NCBI GenBank assembly: GCA_034090805.1
Contig: JAXDRV010000087.1
Coordinates: 1-24,491, forward strand
Direction: 5' to 3'
Source: Ornithomonoglobus_A sp034090805
GTDB taxonomy: Bacteria > Bacillota > Clostridia > UBA1381
DNA: 24,491 nt
Part shown: positions 1-9,400 of the stretch, in pieces
How positions within the stretch are numbered: position 1 is the first letter of the stretch
Layout: each line of letters opens with the position of its first letter
The notes under the pieces: model-generated
The model's database searches: none
What the model saw: the letters and a program-made list of their open reading frames with translations, nothing else
What the model was told of the DNA's origin: nothing
Translations under genes and position numbers: made by a program

Positions 1-438
1 TCATCGGGCGGCAGCTTGTCCGGCAGCAGTTCGTCAAGCGGCGGTTCATCAAGTGGAGGTTCGTCCAGAAAGAGCAGTTCCTCCGGCGGCAGTTCGTCAA
101 ATAAGAGCAGTTCGTCAAATAAGAGCAGTTCATCAAATAAGAGCGGCTCATCCGGCAACAAAACATCGTCCGGCAGCGGAGGTTCCTCCGGCGGTAGCAT
201 AAGCGATAAAATGCAAAAAATAGCCGATGAGGTCAATAATGAAACATCTCAATACGGTGTTGCCGGTGTTTCCGAGTCTAACGGCGTGTATAAGGTTGCC
301 GATTCCGCAAAAAGCAAGCTGATATTAAAGGTTCTTAAGAGTAATTATGATACTTCGGAGCAAGAACAGATATTAAACGGCTTCGGAATAACGGCTGCCG
401 ATATTACGACCGTTGCGAATGACAGACACTATAAATAA
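1..438 (+). CDS. 3' end of a gene for a Ser/Gly-rich protein with a small C-terminal domain (5' truncated by window edge)
   Basis: The reading frame is open from base 1, so the TTG at 16 is not a convincing start and the true start lies upstream. The visible product begins with about 65 residues of almost pure Ser, Gly, Asn and Lys, including tandem SSSSNK units. It ends with an ordinary soluble segment of about 75 residues starting near SISDKMQKIADEV. The stop lies 23 nt before the giant polyvalent gene, which implies co-transcription. A disordered linker followed by a small domain suggests a virion, surface or secreted component of the same mobile element. I do not recognise the family, and the missing N-terminus prevents a functional call. 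Confidence 0.7.
   Translation, partial: SSGGSLSGSSSSSGGSSSGGSSRKSSSSGGSSSNKSSSSNKSSSSNKSGSSGNKTSSGSGGSSGGSISDKMQKIADEVNNETSQYGVAGVSESNGVYKVADSAKSKLILKVLKSNYDTSEQEQILNGFGITAADITTVANDRHYK
91..141 (+). repeat. 18-bp coding tandem repeat (SSSSNK units)
   Basis: Three tandem copies of a roughly 18-nt unit (agcagttcgtcaaataag) lie at 91-105 (lacking the first codon), 106-123 and 124-141; the last has tca for tcg. They encode repeated Ser-Ser-Ser-Ser-Asn-Lys. The near identity at nucleotide level indicates recent slippage or duplication, and the copy number may vary between strains. Confidence 0.85.
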
Positions 439-461
439 TTGAAAGGCAAGGTGAGTGATGT

Positions 462-3400
462 ATGTCGTGGAGAGATAACGCAAGGACAATCATCGATAAT
501 CAAAAAAAGAAAGAAGATAAAACAAGCAGCACTGCAGACAACAAGTCAAGCAATGTGCAAAATAACACATCATGGAGAGATAATGCCAAAAGCGTACTGA
601 AAAGTGACGTTTATAAAAGTCAAGCAGAGGCTGAAAAGAAGTCGCTGGCAGAGTCGAAAGCCGCACAGCCGATACGTGATTCTTTCAGAAATAAAAGTGT
701 GAAGCTTGGGAGTAACTTGACACCCAAAAACAATACGGGAGGCTGGCAGACAGCCTCCCCCACAAAAGAGGCTTTGCGCCAAAAAGCAGCAACAGGCATA
801 AATAAGCCTAAAGAAAAAGAGCCGTCATTCTTAAGCTGGCTCGGTAATAACGCATATGCCGGAATAAGTTCATTTGATAAAGGACTTGTAGAAACATATG
901 ATTTTATTTTAGGCAAGCCTATTGAATATACAAAACACTTAATTACGGGAACGCTTAACGAATACAATCCAAACGATATAAGTCATACCCGTAAATTAAG
1001 AGGAATGTATCAAAATCAAATAGACAAAGCAAACAGAATAAACGAAAAAAAGGGCAAGGTGTATCAATATACCGGGTCTTTGCTGCAATCTGCCGTTGCC
1101 ACGACTCCCGATGCGGTAATAGCAATGATGACCGGCGGAGCGTCAAAGACAAAGGATGCGATAGGGGCAGGAACACAGACGGTAAAGGCTGCATCTGTAA
1201 ATAAAAATAAGCTTGCAAAAGCTGCGCAAAAAATGATGAATGCCGCCGGAGAGCTTGTAAACAAACCTACTTTTTGGACGAGCTTTGCAAGAACGGCAGG
1301 AGATATGTATCAAAGTGCGGTTGAAGAGGGCGCAAACGAGGTTCAGGCAACAGCCGCCGCATTCATAGGCAGCATCATAAATTCCTATATCGAAGTAGGC
1401 GGAGGTATTGAAAGCTATCCTCAGAATACAAAAGGAATTATCGAATGGGCAAAAAGTGCAACAGAAGAAGGCTTAGAGGAAGTATTGCAGGGTATTGCAG
1501 AAAATGCGACAAAAGCGGCAATTTATGACCACGACAGAAAAATAGCCTCTACAGATGATGAAAAAGCTATATGGAATCCGATACGTGCCGGACAGGAATT
1601 TGCGGGCGGAGCAATTGTAGGCGGTGTACTCGGAGGAGTTCAGACCGGTATATCAAAAGGCATAAACAGCATAAATTATATCGAAATGGGAAAATACTAC
1701 AAGAAAAATCCCGATAATATGCTTACGTTCGGAATGAATTACGGCAAAACAGACGATATAATAAACGGTGCGAGGAATATACGCAGCAAGCTTGACACCG
1801 GAAAAAACGTCAGTGATATGGAGTTCGGAAAATTTGCCGCCGTACTTCAAAACAGCATGAATGCCTTTGACAAAGAAATCTATACAGAGGCAAAAAGTAC
1901 GGCAGACAAAATGGCGGATATAACAAAGGGTGCAGGAATTAAAAATGTTGATTCAAATAAAATGTTTGAAACCGCACTTGATTTTGCTACAGGGAAAGAG
2001 GATATTGAAAATGGTAGCTTTACAAAAAAATATGCCGAAATATTTGCAAACGGCTTGAAAAACAACGGGAGTCCTGTGTTTAAAAATACAAAAAGTTCAG
2101 ATATTGCAAGATATTTGACGGAATATGCAAACAATCCGAAAGTGAATAAAAGCTATGTCGGTGATGTGTTTGTGCGGTCTTTGGATAAAAGCGCAGCCGC
2201 AGTTAATGAAGCACGCAGCAATCTTTATTACGGAGAAAATGCTGCTGTTGCAGAGACAGATACATATGAAAAGAATGATATTTCCAATTATGTAAAGGAA
2301 AATCAGAATACCAAGGAAACGGAAAATATACCCAAAGAAAATGATAGCAATATTATAACACTCAGCGCACCAAAGGAAAAAAAATCCGTTACAGAAAGAT
2401 TAAAAAATGTATTTAAAATCAACAGCGTTCCGAAAAATCCAAAAGGTGAGCGGTATCTTTACGAACTTGAGAGTGAGCTGGGATTTGCCGAGAAATACGG
2501 TAGCTCAGAGGATATTAAAAATACCGCAACTGAAATAAGGAATAAGTTTGTGTCAGGTGAGGGTGTCACAGATGCAGAAGTGAACCGGTTTTTTGATCAG
2601 TTTTATAATGACGAGGCATTGTACAAAATATATTATTCTTATGAGACGGCATCAATGGCGGAGGATTTTCTAAAACCCATGTTTGCAAAGCAGAAACTTA
2701 AGGTTGACACAAATAAGCTTTTTGACACAAACTACAAATTATCAAGTTATATATACCATTCAAACAATGTACTTAATGAAGAATTTATCAAACAATATGC
2801 TGATATTTACGTAGATGCGCTCAAGAGGTCAAGAAGTAAAATGTATCGCAGCGATATTGATATGAGTAAATATTTTACCGATTATGTTTTCGGTCGTGTA
2901 AAAGGTCAGCAAAATGCCGGAGAAAACTTCAAGCGTACGCTTAAGGATATTATCGATGCGATTTTTAGAGTGTCGAGCGGAATAAAAAACCATGCATTTC
3001 TTCAGCAGTGTGTTCAAATAGAAAAAGGGGATTTTTCCGTTATAGAAACTGCCGAAACGAGAGCAAAAGCAAACGGCAGGACAATGCCTTACGGCGAGCC
3101 GGCAAAAGTGAATACACAGCCGATACAGAACAATGTATCAAGCGTTGAGCAGATCGGTGATCAGCAATATAAGCCGGCTTTAAATATGAATACTGAGGCA
3201 GTTATACCGACGGTTGAGACTCCTAAAGTATCAGCACCTAAAAATATTGCACTTACCAAGGTCGGTGATTTTTATGAGGCATACGGTAACGATGCGAAGG
3301 AGCTTTCAGATAAATTAAATATTAAGCCTACTACGAAAGTTGTAAATGGAGAAAGAGTACAAATGGTAGGTTTCCCGGTAACTGCTTTTGAAAATTACAA

Positions 3401-6400
3401 AAATGCACTCGGCAGCGGATATAATATTACCGTTGCACAAAATACGGGAAACAGCGGCTTTAAAAAAAATTCAGGAAAGGTTATCCGTGCTAAAAAAAGT
3501 GATTGGGCATCGCACGATGTTTATTGGTATGTGCCAAACGGTAAAACCGTTATAGCATACAGCACTAAGTCTGCAAGTGATTTAATTGAAACGATTGCAC
3601 AAGATAACCCTGCAATGACCATATCAGAGATGCTTAACGTTATAAATTACGATACAGAAGCAAAAAAAGTTTTACAGGCATATATTGATAGCGGTTTTGG
3701 TGACAGTATTGCAAGTGAGAACTTTTTGGATAGCAATGCTATCCCACAGCTCCAAACGTCCGAAACGCCCCTCAACTCATCGTCTGCTTCTGACAACATT
3801 GTATCACAAAATAATGACATTGTCAACAACGGTGTACGCAACAATGTTGAAAATAATGCGCTGAATTTAACCGACAAATATGAGCTTATCGCAACAAAAC
3901 ACACCGCAACAGGCAACGATATATGGGTTGTGGTGCTTAAAGACAGGCTATCTTCGGAAGATTACGAAAACCTAAGCGCAAAAGTAAAAACCGTTGGCGG
4001 CTACTATTCAAGATTTGCTAAAGCTCTTGACGGAAAATCAATACCGGGATTTATATTCAAGTTAGAGCCGACAGAAAAAGAATTGTTCGTTTTTAACGAT
4101 TTCTTTAACGGAACAAAAGCCGATGAAACAGTACAGCCGAAAGCTACTGAAACAGCGTCTAATGATGCTGTGCAGGCGGATGTCACAACAAAAGATAAAA
4201 AAAACATTGCCGAAAAGCAGGCAAAAACCGAGGAAACGTTGACAAAAGCACCTGAAAATAATACAATAGAAACTGATGACATCGGTGCGGAGTATAATGG
4301 CGACAGCAAAGCGCAGACCGTTGCGGATTTTGTAAAGAGCAAGCTTGCAAACGGCGAAAAAATCACAAGCAATGAGCTTTTCAAGAAAATATCAAACGCA
4401 TACGGCGGTACTATGGCGGATAATGTATTTACCTCTAAGGACGCATACGACGCATCAGAGCTCGGAGTAAATCAATACATACTCGGCACGGACGATGTAA
4501 GTGAGAAAAAAATGCTTGAGCTTATGGAGCTTTTACCTACTCAGTCAAAGCGTACAGAGGGTATGGACAGCTATCAGCAGTTTTCTACTCCACCGTCAAT
4601 TGCATATCTTGCAAACTATGCGGCGAATATAAACAGCAATGATATTATGCTTGAGCCTTCTGCCGGCATAGGCGGTATCGCAGTATTCGCAAAGCGCGAC
4701 GGAGCAAGGGTTTACACAAACGAGCTTGACCCTCGCAGGCTGAATATACTTAAAAATATGCCGTTTGACGGTTTTTATAACGAAAATGCGGAGCAGCTTG
4801 ACAATATCATAGGTGGCAGATTAGAGCCGACTGTTGTGGTTATGAATCCGCCGTTTTCATCTTCCGCAATCCGTAATATGAAAGACGGAAAAACGGCTGC
4901 AAAGCATATCGAAGAAGCGTTAAAAATGCTTGCTCCGAACGGGCGGCTTGTTGCTATAACAGGCAGAGGAATGGCAGACGGCGCACCTGCGTTCAGGAGC
5001 TGGTGGAGCGATATAAAATCAAAGTACAACGTTGTTGCGAATTTTGGGATAAACGGTAAGAATTACAACAAATACGGAACAAACTTTGATATTCAGCTTA
5101 TGGTTATTGACAAAAACGGTCCCACGGCATCCACGGAAACGGGTATGTTTGATAATCTGGAGGATTTACAAAAAAGACTGGAGGATATAAGAAATGAACG
5201 AAATAGAAATGTATCGGGAAATGCTGACACAGGCAAGAGAGCAGATAGCGGAAGAAAACAGGACGGCGGTGCAGCTGCACGCCAAAAAGCTGATGGAGAC
5301 AAAGAAAATAAAAATAAATCCGCAGATAATGTATCTTACGCAGGCGGCACAAAAAATCAGCCTGATGAAAGCGGAAATGCTTCACGTATCGCCGATGATA
5401 ATGGACGAGTTGAAAGAACTGGCAGACGAGCTAATATCGATGTCACCGACGGAGCAGCTGTTTTGGATAATGAATTATCCGACACCAACGCCGGAGGAGG
5501 ATATGTATCTGGAGACGGACGAGCAGATACTCAATCAGTATCTGAGCAGAATACAAAAACAGAGAAAACAGGCGGAACAGGAGTTCCTGAAAGCAAAGAC
5601 GCTGCCGGAGCTGATAGTAATGATAGCCAAGAATATGACGGCGCAGGCACAAAACGAGGAAATGTTGGCAAGCGAGTAAAGAAAAAAGAGCTGACCGAAA
5701 GTGTATACGAAGTATACCAAACGCAGCCTTTAACGGTGAAAAATGCAAAACCTCATCCCTCACGCATAAGCGAAAGTGCCGCAATGAGCGCCATAACACC
5801 GCCCAAGCTTACATATAAGCCGAGTGTTTCACAGGATATTATCGATAAAGGCGTTTTATCCGATGTTCAGCTTGAGGCTATAAGTTATGCCGGACAGAGC
5901 CATGAGCAAACACTTCCGGGCGGCAGCAGACGAGGTTTTTTCATAGGCGACGGTACGGGAGTTGGCAAGGGCAGAGAAATCTCCGGTATATTGCTCGATA
6001 ACTTTAACAAGGGGCGCAAAAAAGCTGTGTGGGTAACAGTGAACGAGGGGTTACTGTCCGATACAAAGCGTGATATAAAGGCATTGTTCGGCAATTCGGA
6101 TTTTGTAACTCAATTTAAAGGCGGGTCAAATGCCGCAAAATCATTATCAAGCGATGAGGGTATACTGTTTGTGGGATACGATACGCTTGCATCTCAGTAT
6201 AATAATCCCGATTCAAATCTTGATAAAATAGTAAAGTGGCTCGGTGAGGATTTTGACGGTGTTATAGCGTTTGATGAAAGTCATAAAATGGCCAATACCG
6301 GAAACACCAAGGGTGCAAGAGGAATGAAAAGAGCAAGCGGCAGAGCTTTGGCAGGGATTGAGCTTCAAAAAAGGCTGCCAAACGCAAGGATTGTATACGC

Positions 6401-9400
6401 TTCAGCAACGGGAGCGACGGAGGTCGGCAATCTTGCATACCTTGAGCGTTTGGGACTGTGGGGAGAGGGCACGCCCTTTTCAAGCAGTATGGATTTTATC
6501 GATAAGATACAGTCCGGCGGTATAGCGGCAATGGAGCTTGTGGCGAGAGATTTAAAAGCTATGGGCGTATATCTTTCGAGAAATATAAGCTATGACGGTG
6601 TAAAATACAGCAGATTGCAGCATAAGCTTACAAAAGAACAGCGAAAGGTATATAATACCCTTGCCGACGCATGGCAGATTGTCTTTAACGATATGGAAAA
6701 AGCCATGAAAACAACAAACCAAGACAAGGACGGACGCGCAAGAGGCGCAACGTCAAGTGCGTTTTGGAGTTCAGAACAGAGATTTTTCAATCAGATTATG
6801 ACCTCTATGCAAATGCCTACGGTAATAAAGGACATAGAAAAACAGCTTGAAAGCGGAAAAAGCGTTGTTCTTCAGTTGACAAGCACCAACGAAGCCGCAC
6901 AGAACAGACAGCTTGCGTCAATGACCGAAAACGGGAAAACGCTTGATGATTATGATGCAACACCGAGCGAGGTTTTAATGAATTTTGTCGAGAAATCTTT
7001 CCCGGTTGAACAATATGAAACATATAGGGATGATGAGGGCAAGCTTAAGAGCAGAAAGGTTTACGACAGCAGCGGCAACCCAGTCCTTAACAGAGAGGCA
7101 ATACGTCAAAGAGAAATGCTGCTTGACAAGCTTGGAAGTATTCCGATGCCGTCCTCACCGTTAAATATGATTATAGACCATTTCGGTACGGATATGGTAG
7201 CCGAAAATACGGGACGTTCAAGGCGTGTTGTTACAAAGGACGACGGGAAAAGAGTTGTTGAGAGTTTAACTCAAGCAAAAAAGAATGCAGACGTTGACGA
7301 TTTTCAGAGCGGCAAAAAGCGTATTATCGTATTTTCCGAGGCGGGAGGAACAGGCAAAAGCTATCATGCCGATAATTCCGCAAAGAACAAGCAGCAAAGA
7401 ATACATTACGTACTTGAAGCAGGCTGGAAAGCGGACAGTGCGGTTCAGGGATTCGGACGTTCTCACCGTTCAAATCAAGCCGTGACACCCGAATTTAAGC
7501 TTGTTACCACGGACTTAAAGGGACAGAACAGATTTATATCAACAATAGCAAAACGATTAAATCAACTTGGAGCATTAACAAAAGGTCAAAGACAGGCAGG
7601 AAGTCAAGGGTTATTTAATTCAAGCGACAGCCTTGAAGGTTCACTTGCCGTGGACACTCTTGCAAACTTTTATAAAGCTCTGTCACGCAATGCTGTTGAC
7701 GGCGTCGACGGTATGCAGGTGATAAAGAAAATGGGTCTTGCCAACAAAATATTAAACGAATACGGCAACTTTAATGACAACGCTGCGGAGGCGAGAGATA
7801 TATCAAAATTCCTTAACAGGATTTTGATATTAGGTGTTGATGAGCAGAATACGGTATTTGACCGATTTGCGGAGGCTTTGCAGGTTCAGACGGATATAGC
7901 GGAGCAAAACGGAACTCTTGATAAAGGTCTGGAAAACTACAAGGCGGACAGCGTTCACCTTGATGATACCCAAGAGGTGCGAACGGACAAGCTCACGGGA
8001 GCAAAGACGCTGTATTACAGTCTAACCTCTGAGCATAAAATCAAGCCCCGCTTGTTTGAGGATATAAACACAGGCTACGACAGCTTTGAGGGATTTTTCG
8101 TAAACAAGAAAACAAATGCCGTAAGAGCCGCATTTAAAACAAGCTCCTCAACCGATTCATACGGAAATATAACGCAGCGGTACAGACTTGAAGGACAGAC
8201 AGGCAAGGAATATATCCCGGAGATAAATTTAAAGCTAAACTTTGAAAAGGTTGAGCGGGATAAGGCGGAAGGTTTGTGGAATGAAGCGGTTTCTGAGTTA
8301 CCGAAAACAGAAAAACGTTCACTTAACCTTATAGGCGGCGCTGTTTTACCGGTATGGGACAAGCTCCCTTCGGATAATACACGCATTGTGCGTGTGCTTA
8401 CGGATACAGGCGATGTGCTTATAGGCAGAGTAATTCCCGAAAAGGCATTAGACCAAACGCTAAGACGCATAGGAGCTGTCAGAAAAACTGCCGATACAGA
8501 TGTTTCGGAGCTTGTAAGCATCATTAAGTCCGGCAAAACACTTCATCTTGATAACGGCTGGAGAATATCAAAAAGAAAAGTATCGAATGAAAACCGTATT
8601 GAAATATCGGGTCCTACAATGACCGACAGCGATATACTAAAAAATAAGGGTGTATTTACCGAGAGAATCGGCTACATGACACGTTACTTTATTCCCTACT
8701 CTGCCGGTGCAGAAGATATACTGAGAAAGGTGCTTGATGATTATCCATTAAGCTACACCGAAAATACGGATAACAGCTATTCAAAGACCGTGGCGGACTC
8801 AATCACCGAAGAACAGTGGAAAACAACGCTTGATGAAAAAACGGACGATGGCAATAAAAGATACAAAGAAAACTTTAAATCGCTGGACGATGTACGGAAA
8901 TACTTGTCAAAGTCTTTAAATGTTCCGATTAACACAGGAAAGGTATACGGTAATAATGACGGAGTATTTAAAACCACTCCTGAAGTTATAAGAACAAAGG
9001 TTACAAATGATTTGCCGTCTATCGGTCACGAGGTAGGTCACTATTTCGATAAAAAATATAATTTACAAAACAGCGAGTATATATCCGAGGCTCTTGAAAA
9101 TGCCGATAAAGATTTTCTTGATATGTATGATGAGAAACAGCGTCCCGGTGAGGCTGTCGGTGAGTTTGTAAAGCAATATTTACAGAACAGGAGCAACGCA
9201 AGAGAAACTATGCCGAATTTCTACGATGAATTTATCGGCACGCTTAACAAGGCAGAGCTTGACACACTTAATACTGCGTCAAAATATGTCAACAAATACA
9301 TGGCATCCGACTTCGATGAGCGATTATCACAAAGCATTGTTACAAATAAAGAGGCATCACAAACAAGCGTAAAGGATAAGGTAAGCGGATTTAAAAGAAA

